From positions 1 through 64,000 of the forward strand of contig NZ_BMTP01000016.1 in the NCBI RefSeq assembly GCF_014649735.1: 64,000 nucleotides of DNA. The letters are read 5' to 3'. The position numbers were made by a program, and so were the translations under genes. This stretch comes from Streptomyces lavendofoliae. Its GTDB lineage: Bacteria > Actinomycetota > Actinomycetes > Streptomycetales > Streptomycetaceae. Below are positions 8,240-16,835 of the stretch, piece by piece (the stretch's first letter is position 1; each line of letters opens with the position of its first letter). The notes below the pieces were generated by a model. The model had not been told where the DNA came from. It saw only the letters and a list, made by a program, of their open reading frames with translations, and made no database searches.

Positions 8240-9706
8240 ATGACGGTGACTGAAGAGAACCAGGCGTACGGGCCGGGAATCGACCCCGAGCGCCTGGCCG
8301 TCTGCCTGAGCGTCCTCGAGGAGCTCGACACGATCGACGTCGACCACCCGGACGCCATCGCCGTGCGCCGCGCCACCGCCGGCGTCTACCGGACCGTGAA
8401 GCAGCGCCGCCGCCAGGAGCGCCGGGCCGCGAAGACCGCCCACGACAAGGCGGTCACCGAGGCCACCGCGACCGGCTCGGCCGAGCGGATCGACGACGAG
8501 ACCCAGGGCCTGCTGCCGTCGTCCTCCGTCGCCGGCGAGATCGCGGGCGTCCTCCAGCGCCCCCGCTCCTGCTACATCTGCAAGACCCGGTACGTCGAGG
8601 TCGACGCCTTCTACCACCAGCTGTGCCAGAAGTGCGCCGCCGAGAACCGGGCCCGTCGCGACGCCCGGACCGACCTGACGGGCCGGCGTGCCCTGCTCAC
8701 CGGCGGCCGCGCCAAGATCGGCATGTACATCGCGCTGCGGCTGCTGCGTGACGGTGCCCACACCACGATCACCACCCGCTTCCCCAACGACGCGATCCGC
8801 CGCTTCAAGGCGATGCCGGACAGCGACGAGTGGATCCACCGTCTGAAGATCGTCGGTATCGACCTGCGCGACCCGGCGCAGGTCGTCGCCCTCGCCGACT
8901 CGGTCGCCGCCCAGGGCCCGCTGGACATCCTGATCAACAACGCCGCGCAGACGGTCCGCCGCTCCCCGCAGGCGTACAGCGAGCTGGTCGCGGCCGAGTC
9001 CGCCCCGCTGCCGGCGGGCGAGCTGCCGCCCGCCGAGGTCATCGGGACCTTCGGCAGCGGCGCCGTGGAGACCATGGCCGCGCTGCCGGGCCCGCGCGGC
9101 GGGGACGCGCTGACGGCTCAGCAGGTCACGGAACTCGCCCTGGTGAGCGGGTCGGCGTCGCTGGAGCGCATCGCCGCGGGCACCGCGATCGACGCGGGCG
9201 GCCTGGTACCGGACCTGCACGACACCAACAGCTGGATCCAGACCGTTTCCGAGGTCGATCCGGTCGAACTTCTCGAAGTCCAGCTGTGCAACTCCACCGC
9301 GCCGTTCATCCTCATCAGCAGGCTGCGCGCCGCGATGGCCGCCTCTCCGGCGCGGCGGACGTACGTGGTGAACGTCTCCGCCATGGAGGGCGTCTTCAGC
9401 CGCGGCTACAAGGGTGCCGGGCACCCGCACACCAACATGGCCAAGGCCGCGCTGAACATGCTCACGCGCACCAGCGCCCAGGAGATGTTCGAGTCCGACG
9501 GCATCCTGATGACGGCGGTCGACACCGGCTGGATCACCGACGAACGCCCGCACCCCGACAAGCTGCGCCTGGCCGAGGCGGGCTTCCACGCCCCGCTCGA
9601 CCTGGTGGACGGCGCGGCCCGCGTCTACGACCCGATCGTGCGCGGCGAGATGGGCGAGGACCTGTACGGCTGCTTCCTGAAGGACTACGCGCCCGCCAAG
9701 TGGTGA
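8240..9706 (+). CDS. SDR-family oxidoreductase with N-terminal Cys4 motif
   Basis: A 488-residue protein whose C-terminal two-thirds is a Rossmann-fold short-chain dehydrogenase: cofactor loop TGGRAKIG (154-161), NNAA (233-236) and structural Ser380. The N-terminal 140 residues are extra: a charged helical part, then CYIC at 111-114 and CQKC at 129-132, a CxxC-N14-CxxC pattern typical of a zinc ribbon. The usual catalytic YxxxK is replaced by TNMAK (Thr398, Lys402), so normal SDR proton relay is doubtful. There is also a long insertion at about 245-340. It appears monocistronic with unknown substrate; it could be a catalytically altered or regulatory SDR. Confidence 0.8.
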   Translation: MTVTEENQAYGPGIDPERLAVCLSVLEELDTIDVDHPDAIAVRRATAGVYRTVKQRRRQERRAAKTAHDKAVTEATATGSAERIDDETQGLLPSSSVAGEIAGVLQRPRSCYICKTRYVEVDAFYHQLCQKCAAENRARRDARTDLTGRRALLTGGRAKIGMYIALRLLRDGAHTTITTRFPNDAIRRFKAMPDSDEWIHRLKIVGIDLRDPAQVVALADSVAAQGPLDILINNAAQTVRRSPQAYSELVAAESAPLPAGELPPAEVIGTFGSGAVETMAALPGPRGGDALTAQQVTELALVSGSASLERIAAGTAIDAGGLVPDLHDTNSWIQTVSEVDPVELLEVQLCNSTAPFILISRLRAAMAASPARRTYVVNVSAMEGVFSRGYKGAGHPHTNMAKAALNMLTRTSAQEMFESDGILMTAVDTGWITDERPHPDKLRLAEAGFHAPLDLVDGAARVYDPIVRGEMGEDLYGCFLKDYAPAKW

Positions 9707-9754
9707 GCCCGGTCACAGGGTGACCTGTGTGCCCTGTCCGGAAGCGGGCAAGGT

Positions 9755-9768
9755 GTCCGGATCCGGAC
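9755..9768. promoter_or_regulatory. 14-bp perfect palindrome downstream of SDR gene
   Basis: GTCCGGATCCGGAC reads identically on both strands. It lies 48 bp after the SDR stop and about 206 bp before the small peptide gene, so it may be a terminator stem without a loop or an operator. GGTTAACC (9807-9814) and GGCGA-N5-TCGCC (9819-9833) follow in the same leader. Confidence 0.4.
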
Positions 9769-9974
9769 CATGTGACGCGTTCCATCGAGCGGAAGCACGC
9801 TCATTTGGTTAACCTGAGGCGAACGGCTCGCCGCCAGGGATCCACGAAACCCCCTCAGGCGGGTCTCCGGGGACAGGCCTGCCACCAAGGCTGCGTTTCC
9901 GCCCGAGTACCGGCGCCACCGCGACCGAACGGCAGTACATGTCCTCATAGGTTCGCGACACGAAGGAGTGCGCG

Positions 9975-10145
9975 GTGACACCAGAACTCATCAAGCAGGA
10001 GCAGCGGCCGGCGGAACACGGCGAACGACCCGCCCGGCCCGACACCCTCGGCAGCCTCGAAGTGTGGGCCCGTTCGGCCCCGATCCGGCTGGCCGGTTAC
10101 GAGGACGACCTCGCCGAGCCGCACATCCTGCCCGGCATCGACTGA
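9975..10145 (+). CDS. 56-residue small protein, possible peptide precursor
   Basis: The GTG at 9975 has AAGGAG at 9963-9968 with 6-nt spacing, one of the best ribosome sites in the window. The product begins MTPELIKQEQ, has a charged N-terminal half rich in Glu/Arg/Pro, then a denser C-terminal half (LGSLEVWARSAPIRLAGYED and DLAEPHILPGID). Codons are strongly GC3-biased. There is no signal peptide or membrane segment. The charged leader-like half and aromatic/acidic tail resemble the layout of a ribosomal peptide precursor, but no modification enzyme adjoins it apart from the SDR upstream. I cannot name a family. Confidence 0.65.
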   Translation: MTPELIKQEQRPAEHGERPARPDTLGSLEVWARSAPIRLAGYEDDLAEPHILPGID

Positions 10146-10256
10146 CCGGCCCGGGCCCCGGGTCCACCGGCCGGTCCGCACCGTGCGCCCCGTGCCCCCC
10201 GCCGCCCAGGCGGGGGGCACGCGCGCGCCCGTGCCGAGGGTGCGGGGGGCGGCCGG

Positions 10257-11669
10257 TCAGGACAGCCGGGTGGGGGGCAGGAACTCCCGGACGTGCGTCC
10301 GGTGCCACCAGGCGCCCGTCTCCCGCAGTTCCCGCCAGGTCGTGAACCGGTAGCGGTACAGCCTGGCGCGGATCCGCACCGGCGGGTCGCCGGGGAAGGG
10401 GTTGTGCCGCAGCAGCTTCAGTGTGTCGCGGTCGCCTTCGAGCAGCCGCTCCACGAAGGGCGCGAACCAGCCGTGCGCGTACGCGGGGGAGAGCGCGGCG
10501 AACCACATCATCCAGTCGAGGCGCAGGTGGTACGGGGCGAACTGGCGCGGCAGCCGCCGTACGCCACCGGGCTTGCCCTTGAACTCGTACTCCCGCCACA
10601 CCGTGCCGGGGTGGACGGTCGGCTCGTCGGTGCCCTCGATCACGATCTCGTGCCGGACCCGCCCGACCGACCCGAACGCCCCGTAGGTGTTGACCAGGTG
10701 CAGCGGGTCGAAGGAGCGGTTCATGGCCTGCCGCCGGGAGAGCAGGTTGCGCGCCGGCCGCCGGCTGAGGAACACCACCAGGGCGGTGACGGCGACGACC
10801 AGGATCCCGTACCAGAGCGGCGGACCCGGCATCGCGGGCGCGTCGGCCACGAGGGAGCCGTCCACCGCCGACAGGGCGAGCACGATCGTGATCCAGTTCA
10901 GCCAGGAGAAGTTGCCCGACAGCACCAGCCACAGCTGGGTCAGGACGATGAGCGCCGCCGCCGCGCTCGCCACGGGCTGCGGCGTGAACAGCAGCACGGG
11001 CACGACGAGTTGCGTCACATGGTTCGCCGCGGCCTCCACCCGGTGCAGGGGCCTGGGCAGGTGGTGGAAGAACCAGCTGAGCGGCCCGGGCATCGGCTGC
11101 GTCTCGTGGTGGTAGTACAGGCAGGTCAGATCGCGCCAGCAGGCGTCACCCCGCAGTTTGATCAGGCCCGCCCCGAACTCGACCCGGAACAGCAGCCAGC
11201 GCAGCAGGAAAAGGATCAGGACGGGCGGGGCCGTGTCCTCGTTGCCGAGGAAGATCGCCAGGAACCCCGTCTCCAGCAGCAGCGACTCCCAGCCGAAGCC
11301 GTACCAGGTCTGTCCGACGTTGACGATGGACAGGTACAGCGCCCACAGCACCGCCCACAGCAGCATCGCGACGGCCAGCGGCACCGCGTCGCCCGCCCCG
11401 GCGGCCAGCGCGAGCGACAGCGCGGCGCCGGTCCACGCGCAGAGCGCGAAGAACCGGTCCGAGTAGTGCAGGTGGAAGACGCTGGGCGCCACCCGGGGCG
11501 GAACGCGGCGCAGGTACGCCGGCACCGGCAGCATGCCCCGCTCGCCGATCAGCGCCCGGAACTGGAGCGCCGCGCACAGGAACGCGACCAGGTAGACCCC
11601 GGCGAGCGCCCGCTGGAAGACCAGCCGGCTCAGCCAGTAGTCGGACGAGGTGAACCAGATCCACTCCAT
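10257..11669 (-). CDS. Lipase maturation factor family membrane protein
   Basis: A 470-residue multipass membrane protein of the lipase maturation factor family. N-terminal WIWFTSSDYWLSRLVFQR and several hydrophobic helices occupy the first 300 residues; the C-terminal third is a soluble domain with conserved EYEFKGKPG, HLRLDWMMWF and LYRYRFTTW motifs. Animal members act in ER lipase folding; bacterial roles are unknown. It is the last gene of a three-gene minus-strand operon, starting 22 bp after the DUF1990 stop. Confidence 0.88.
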   Translation of the reverse strand: MEWIWFTSSDYWLSRLVFQRALAGVYLVAFLCAALQFRALIGERGMLPVPAYLRRVPPRVAPSVFHLHYSDRFFALCAWTGAALSLALAAGAGDAVPLAVAMLLWAVLWALYLSIVNVGQTWYGFGWESLLLETGFLAIFLGNEDTAPPVLILFLLRWLLFRVEFGAGLIKLRGDACWRDLTCLYYHHETQPMPGPLSWFFHHLPRPLHRVEAAANHVTQLVVPVLLFTPQPVASAAAALIVLTQLWLVLSGNFSWLNWITIVLALSAVDGSLVADAPAMPGPPLWYGILVVAVTALVVFLSRRPARNLLSRRQAMNRSFDPLHLVNTYGAFGSVGRVRHEIVIEGTDEPTVHPGTVWREYEFKGKPGGVRRLPRQFAPYHLRLDWMMWFAALSPAYAHGWFAPFVERLLEGDRDTLKLLRHNPFPGDPPVRIRARLYRYRFTTWRELRETGAWWHRTHVREFLPPTRLS

Positions 11670-11691
11670 CGGTCCCAGTATGGGTCGGCCC

Positions 11692-12237
11692 TCAGCCCGT
11701 GGCGATCTTTCGCAGGGTCCGGCCCAGGTGCCGCGCGTACATCCGCTGGAACACGGGTACGACGGGCCCGGCGGCCCGCGTGTACCAGCGGGCGGGCCGG
11801 CTGAAGGCCGTCACCGTGAACCGGACGGAGCCGTCCGGCCGCAGCTCGACCACGAACGACTCCTCACCGCACTCCGGGTGTCCGGTCAGGGTCCCGTACG
11901 CGAACCCGGCACGCGTTTCGTCGTGGACCGCCCACACCACCTCGCACGGCGCGGCGATCTCGAACGGTCCGGCCCCGAGCGCGATCTCGACGGCCGTGCC
12001 CGGCTCGGCCCGCGAGGAGCCGGCCCGCACGCGCGCGCCGGACCTCCGGTGCATCGCCCAGGTGGTGACGGCCGTGCCCGCCGCCTCGAACACGTGCCGG
12101 CCGTGGCCGATCAGGGTCTCGTGGCGCAGGTGGTGATAGCCGGCCGGGAGGGGACGGGTTCCGGTGGCGCCGGCATCCGGGTAGCTGAACCCCGGAGGGG
12201 CGGCGGGGGAGTGGGGACTGGGGTTCGGACGGGTCAT
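11692..12237 (-). CDS. DUF1990 family protein
   Basis: A 181-residue soluble protein matching the DUF1990 family: PPGFSYPDAGAT opening, then ALGAGPFEIAAPCEVVW and FAYGTLTGHPECGEESF blocks, and a C-terminal RWYTRAAGPVVPVFQRMYAR. The fold is probably START-like; no activity is established. The ATG at 12237 has GAGGAG upstream and overlaps the YndJ stop as ATGA, so the two are translationally coupled. In some bacteria YndJ and DUF1990 are reported together, implying a joint role. Confidence 0.87.
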   Translation of the reverse strand: MTRPNPSPHSPAAPPGFSYPDAGATGTRPLPAGYHHLRHETLIGHGRHVFEAAGTAVTTWAMHRRSGARVRAGSSRAEPGTAVEIALGAGPFEIAAPCEVVWAVHDETRAGFAYGTLTGHPECGEESFVVELRPDGSVRFTVTAFSRPARWYTRAAGPVVPVFQRMYARHLGRTLRKIATG

Positions 12238-13061
12238 GCCGGGTTCTCCTCGTTCTCCCGCAGCCGTCGCCAGGCCAGTACCGCGCACAGGGCGAAGCCG
12301 AGCGCGTTGCCGAGGCCATGGGTGGCGGCCATCCAGGTCAGGTCGGGGTGGGGCAGGCCGGTCGCCTCGCCGAGCGCCCAGCTCAGGGCGAGCAGCATGG
12401 TCACCACCAGGACGGCGGCCGAGACGGCGAGCAGTGCGCGGGTGGGCCGGTCGTGCCGTTCACGGGCCACGTCCCGCCACGTGAGCAGCGCCACCGTCCA
12501 CATCCCGGCGGTGAGGACGACCGCGCCGGCCAGTTCGGCCCAGTCGTCCAGGAAGTAGCCCAGAAGGACGAGCAGGGTGCCGAGCGGCACGCTGAGCGCG
12601 GCGAACCGGGCCGCCGGGCGGTCCACCGTACGGCAGACCAGCCCGGCCACCAGGGCGGCGGCGAAGCCGGCGAAGTGGAAGTGCGGGACGGTGAGCGCCA
12701 GGATGTCCAGGCCGAAGCCGAACAACCGGTGCCCCGACCGCTCGGCCACCAGGGCGAGCGCGGCGACCGACGGGCTGACCAGCGCGGTCAGCACCGCGAC
12801 CTCGGCGGGTGCCGCCGACCGCGTGCGGAGCAGGCGGCGCGGGGCGTGCAGGGCGAGGAGCACCGTGCCCAGCGCGTAGCAGCCGGCGAGCGCGGTGGCC
12901 GTGGCGCCGCGCGGCAGCCACAGGCACACGGCCCCGGGCACGGCGAAGAAGGGCCACAGGCGCCGGACCGCCGTCAGGTCCGGGGCGTCCATCAGGCGGA
13001 GCCCCGCCGGGACGATCACCAGCATGCCGAGCGTCACGATCAGGCCGACCAGTACGGACAC
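12234..13061 (-). CDS. YndJ-like integral membrane protein
   Basis: A 275-residue protein with about eight hydrophobic segments and short loops, resembling the membrane part of Bacillus YndJ; a conserved PHFHFAGF stretch lies in a central helix. Function is unknown. The GTG at 13061 has a GGGGGTGA ribosome site. It is the first gene of the operon with DUF1990 and lipase maturation factor genes, directly behind the palindrome-flanked promoter at 13080-13141. Confidence 0.8.
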   Translation of the reverse strand: MSVLVGLIVTLGMLVIVPAGLRLMDAPDLTAVRRLWPFFAVPGAVCLWLPRGATATALAGCYALGTVLLALHAPRRLLRTRSAAPAEVAVLTALVSPSVAALALVAERSGHRLFGFGLDILALTVPHFHFAGFAAALVAGLVCRTVDRPAARFAALSVPLGTLLVLLGYFLDDWAELAGAVVLTAGMWTVALLTWRDVARERHDRPTRALLAVSAAVLVVTMLLALSWALGEATGLPHPDLTWMAATHGLGNALGFALCAVLAWRRLRENEENPA

Positions 13062-13079
13062 GACCCGTCACCCCCTTTC

Positions 13080-13141
13080 TTGAACATGTTCAGCCCGATG
13101 GGGCCACGGCAGAGCGTAGAGCTGTATTTGAACATGTTCAA
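13080..13141 (-). promoter_or_regulatory. yndJ promoter flanked by two TTGAACATGTTCA palindromes
   Basis: On the minus strand TTGAAC (13141-13136), a 17-bp spacer and TACGCT (13118-13113) form a good promoter. A perfect 14-bp palindrome TTGAACATGTTCAA (13128-13141) covers its -35. A near-identical copy (13080-13093, one end mismatch) lies downstream of the expected start site, with centres 48 bp apart. This is the arrangement of a dimeric repressor with two operators. No regulator gene is adjacent. Confidence 0.7.
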
Positions 13142-13218
13142 GTCCGAGGGCGGCGATGTGCCCCGGTTGCGGGCCGGCCCGCTGTCCGGCAGACAGGAAG
13201 CACCTGAAGGAGGTTCGC

Positions 13219-14568
13219 GTGCGCTCACCGCTACGCCCCCGCCGGTGCGCCGGCCGTGCCGCGCCGGCCGCGCTGCTGCTGGCCGCCGGTCTGCTGGCCG
13301 CGGGCTGCGGCGGTACGGACGACGGCGGCGCGGGCGCCCCGGAGCGGGCCGGGACGCCGGTGGTGGACGCGCGCGGCGTGCGCCTCCAGCCGGCCGGCGC
13401 CCGGGGGCCTCACCCGTTCACCGCATCGACGGTCCGCCCCGCGCCGGGCCGGACCGCAGCGCCCCCGCAGCGGGTGGCGGAGGGCCGGGGCCCGGTCACC
13501 GTCCCGGGCTCCACGCCCGGCCTCTACGGCGGTCTGCCCTCCGCCCCCAGTTGTGACGTCGCGCGGCAGGCCGGCCTGCTGACCGCGGACGGCGCCAGGG
13601 CGGAGGCGTTCGCGCGGGCCGCCGGGATCGGTCCGGCGGGCATCGCGTCATGGCTGCGCGACCTCACCCCCGTGGTGCTGCGCGCCGACACCCGGGTCAC
13701 CGCCCACGGCTACCGCGACGGCTCGGCCGCGCCCTACCAGTCGGTCCTCCAGGCCGGTACGGCCGTGCTGGTCGACCAGTACGGCGCGCCACGCGTGCGG
13801 TGCGCCTGCGGCGGTCCGCTGCGGTCGCCGGTCCTCGCCGGGAGCGCGAGCGGGAGCGGTGGCCCGGGCGGAGGGGGCGGGAGCCGCGTGGACGGGAAGG
13901 CGGGTGCCGCCGCCGGACGCGCCACGGACGCGGACCCCGGCGCCCAAGTGGGTGCGGGCGACGGCGCGGGTGCCGGGGCGGGCGCGGTGACCCCCTGGGC
14001 CGGATACCACCCCGGCCGGGTCGTGATCATCACGCCCACGCAGCAGGTGGTGCACAGCCTCGTCATTGTGAACCTCCGGGACAACACCTGGCTCGAGCGC
14101 CTCACCGGAACCGGGGGTGCGCGGGACCGGCGCCCCGAGGCGCCGCCCCCCTTCGCCCCCGGTGAGCGGGACCTGGCGGCGGCTGCGGACAGGGAGCCGC
14201 CCGCCGACACCGTGCCCGTGGCGCCCTCCGACTGCCCCACCTCCATCGGCGGCAGCCGGACGGTCCCGCCCGGCTGCCCCACCCCGCCCCCGTCGCCGCC
14301 GCCCCCGGTCATGCCCCTGCCGGACGCCCCCGGTCAGCCCGGAGTCCCGGACGTCCCGGCCGTTCCCGACGCGCCGGCGGTCCCGGACGCGCCGGAGGCG
14401 CCGGGCGCGCCCGCCGTGCCCGAGACTCCCGCGGCGCCCGACGGCGTCGGCGTACCGGATGCTCCCGCCATGCCGGACGACCTTGGCGCTCCACCTGATT
14501 TTGAAGTTCCGGATACGGGAGGCGGGCCGGAGGGTATGCCACTCGGGCCGGATCCCTCCGAGGGCTGA
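13219..14568 (+). CDS. Secreted lipoprotein, DUF6777-like
   Basis: A 449-residue putative lipoprotein. The lipobox LLAAGC puts the lipidated Cys at residue 30. The mature part has a conserved core (LYGGLPSAPSCDVARQ to the VRCACGGPL cysteine pair and a WAGYHPGRVV block), a Gly-rich insertion, then a C-terminal tail of PDAP/PDVP repeats (about 370-440) likely to span or bind the wall. The assignment to DUF6777 is from memory of the core pattern. The GTG start has GAAGGAGG at 13206-13213 with 5-nt spacing. It is transcribed away from the yndJ operon. Confidence 0.75.
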   Translation: MRSPLRPRRCAGRAAPAALLLAAGLLAAGCGGTDDGGAGAPERAGTPVVDARGVRLQPAGARGPHPFTASTVRPAPGRTAAPPQRVAEGRGPVTVPGSTPGLYGGLPSAPSCDVARQAGLLTADGARAEAFARAAGIGPAGIASWLRDLTPVVLRADTRVTAHGYRDGSAAPYQSVLQAGTAVLVDQYGAPRVRCACGGPLRSPVLAGSASGSGGPGGGGGSRVDGKAGAAAGRATDADPGAQVGAGDGAGAGAGAVTPWAGYHPGRVVIITPTQQVVHSLVIVNLRDNTWLERLTGTGGARDRRPEAPPPFAPGERDLAAAADREPPADTVPVAPSDCPTSIGGSRTVPPGCPTPPPSPPPPVMPLPDAPGQPGVPDVPAVPDAPAVPDAPEAPGAPAVPETPAAPDGVGVPDAPAMPDDLGAPPDFEVPDTGGGPEGMPLGPDPSEG

Positions 14569-14618
14569 CGGCATCCCGAACAGTCGAAAAACCCGACAAA
14601 TGATGGCAGAGTGGCTCC

Positions 14619-16739
14619 ATGGTTGATCCGGCAGCGGATGCCCTGTCGCTTCCCGAGGACTGGCCCGCCCACCCGGATCTGAGTCTGGCGCTCAACCGCA
14701 TGGGCAGCTTCGACTGGGACCTCGACACGGGGCTCATGCACATGGACGAGGCCGCCCTCGACGTGTTCCAGACGGACGTCACCGAGTACGACGGGCGACC
14801 GGAGAGCCTGGCTCCCCGGGTGCCGCCCAGCGAGTCCATCCGCCTCGACGGCATGGTGGCGCAGGCCCTCAAGAGCGGCGGCACCCACTACGGCGCGTAC
14901 TTCCGCATCCGCGCCCGCGACGGCAACCTCCGCTGGACGCACACCCAGGGCTTCATCAGGCGGGACGAGACCGGCCGCCCGCGCCGCATCATCGGCATCG
15001 TCCGGGACGCCACCCACGAGCTCGCCGAGTCCACCGCCCGCCGCGAGGTGGACGACGAGCGGCGGCGCCAGACCAGCGTGGTGGAGTCGACCACGGCGGC
15101 CCTCGCCCACGCCCGGACCGTCCAGGACGTCATCGACGTGCTGAAGGACTCGCACGGCCTGGAACACCTCGGCGCCACCAGCGTGGTGATGGGGCTGCTG
15201 GAAGCGGGCCGCATCCACCTGGTCGCCGACGGGCCCGAGGGCTCCTTCGTCCCCGGCACCCGCCACACCCGGGTGGACGAGCAGTACCCGATGAGCGAGG
15301 TCGTCCGTACCCTCGCCCCCCGCTTCATCGAGTCGCCCGACGACTTCGCCGGCTCCTACCCCGTCCTGTGGCCGCACATCAGCGGGCTCGGCATCACCTC
15401 CGCCGCCTATCTGCCGCTGATCGCCCAGGCCCGCCCCATCGGCGCGCTCGGCCTGCTCTACAGCGACAAGGACGGCTTCTCCCCGGAGGACCGCAACGTC
15501 CTCGTCGCGCTCGGCAGCAGCATCGCGCAGAGCCTCCAGCGCGCCATGCTCTTCGAGCAGGAGCACGACCTCGCGGAGGGCCTCCAGCAGGCCATGCTCC
15601 CGCGCCGGATCCCCGAGGTGCCCGGCGCCCAGATCGCGGTCCGCTACCGCTCGGCCCGCCTCGGCCGCGACATCGGCGGCGACTGGTACGACATCATCCC
15701 GCTGCCCGGCGGACGGGTCGGCGCCGTCATCGGGGACGTCCAGGGCCACGACACGCACGCCGCGGCGGTCATGGGGCAGCTGCGCATCGTGCTGCGGGCG
15801 TACGCGGCGGAGGGGCACACGCCCGCCACCGTGATGGCCCGGGCCTCCTCCTTCCTGCACGAGCTGGACACCGACCGGTTCGCCACCTGCACGTACCTGG
15901 AGGCCGACCTCGCGACGGGCGTGGTCCAGGTGGTCCGGGCGGGCCACGTCGACCTGCTGCTGCGGGACACCGACGGCGGCTGCCGCCGGGTGCCGGTGGA
16001 GGGCGGGATGCCGCTCGGGCTGTCGGCCGAGTTCGGACGGCTCGACTACCCCGTCGGGATCCTGGAGCTGGACCCCGGGCAGGCCCTGCTGCTCTACACC
16101 GACGGCCTCGTCGAGCAGCCGGGCACCGACCTGGACGAGGGCATGCAGTGGCTCACGGCGCTGGTGCGCAACGGCCCCGACGACATCCAGGATCTCGCCG
16201 ACCACATGTGCGACGTGGTCGACGGGCGCGGCGGGGACGACGACATCGCCGTCCTGCTGCTGCGCCGCAAGGGCGGCTACACCCCGCAGGCCGGCGGGCG
16301 GCTCCAGCAGCACGTCGCCCAGAGCGACCCCGAGGCGCTGATCTCGGCCCGGCACATGATCCGGGCGGCCGTACGGGCCTGGGGGGCGGGGGACCGGGCC
16401 GACGAGATCGAACTGGTCGCCGACGAGCTGATCACCAACGCGCTGCTGCACACCGACGGCGGGGCGATCGTCACCCTGCGCATGCTGGCCGGGCACGAAC
16501 GGCGGCTCCGGGTCGAGGTCGAGGACCGCTCCAGCGCCCTGCCCCGCCGCCGGGAGGCCGGGCCGGCGGGCGTCTCGGGCCGGGGTCTGCTGCTGGTGGA
16601 CCGGCTCACCGACGTATGGGGCGTGGACTCGCGCGGCAGCGGCAAGTGCGTCTGGTGCGAGTTCGCCCTCTCGGGGCGGGCGGAGATCCCCTGGACGTCG
16701 GCCATCGACACGGTGCCGGCGGACATCCCCCGACCGTGA
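14619..16739 (+). CDS. PAS-GAF-SpoIIE phosphatase with HATPase domain
   Basis: A 706-residue multi-domain signalling protein. PAS fold about residues 20-135; GAF sensor about 165-310; SpoIIE PP2C domain about 340-545 with GGDWYDIIPL and GDVQGHD metal motifs; C-terminal RsbW-like HATPase about 560-690 with an ELVADELITNAL N-box. Phosphatase and anti-sigma-kinase modules in one chain are common in streptomycetes and allow both phosphorylation and dephosphorylation of STAS proteins. No membrane segment, so the input is cytoplasmic. It appears to stand alone. Confidence 0.92.
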   Translation: MVDPAADALSLPEDWPAHPDLSLALNRMGSFDWDLDTGLMHMDEAALDVFQTDVTEYDGRPESLAPRVPPSESIRLDGMVAQALKSGGTHYGAYFRIRARDGNLRWTHTQGFIRRDETGRPRRIIGIVRDATHELAESTARREVDDERRRQTSVVESTTAALAHARTVQDVIDVLKDSHGLEHLGATSVVMGLLEAGRIHLVADGPEGSFVPGTRHTRVDEQYPMSEVVRTLAPRFIESPDDFAGSYPVLWPHISGLGITSAAYLPLIAQARPIGALGLLYSDKDGFSPEDRNVLVALGSSIAQSLQRAMLFEQEHDLAEGLQQAMLPRRIPEVPGAQIAVRYRSARLGRDIGGDWYDIIPLPGGRVGAVIGDVQGHDTHAAAVMGQLRIVLRAYAAEGHTPATVMARASSFLHELDTDRFATCTYLEADLATGVVQVVRAGHVDLLLRDTDGGCRRVPVEGGMPLGLSAEFGRLDYPVGILELDPGQALLLYTDGLVEQPGTDLDEGMQWLTALVRNGPDDIQDLADHMCDVVDGRGGDDDIAVLLLRRKGGYTPQAGGRLQQHVAQSDPEALISARHMIRAAVRAWGAGDRADEIELVADELITNALLHTDGGAIVTLRMLAGHERRLRVEVEDRSSALPRRREAGPAGVSGRGLLLVDRLTDVWGVDSRGSGKCVWCEFALSGRAEIPWTSAIDTVPADIPRP

Positions 16740-16835
16740 CCGGCCGCGCCCGCCCGTGCCGTCCGGCCCCGGCGGACGGCCGTGACCCGGGACGGTCCGG
16801 GGGCGCGCCGCGCGGGGCTGCGGCAGGCTGGAAGC

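Noticed and set aside
9800..9974. Riboswitch in the leader of the 56-residue gene
   Set aside because: Inverted repeats are present but the sequence does not match any riboswitch consensus I know, so it is only recorded as possible structure.
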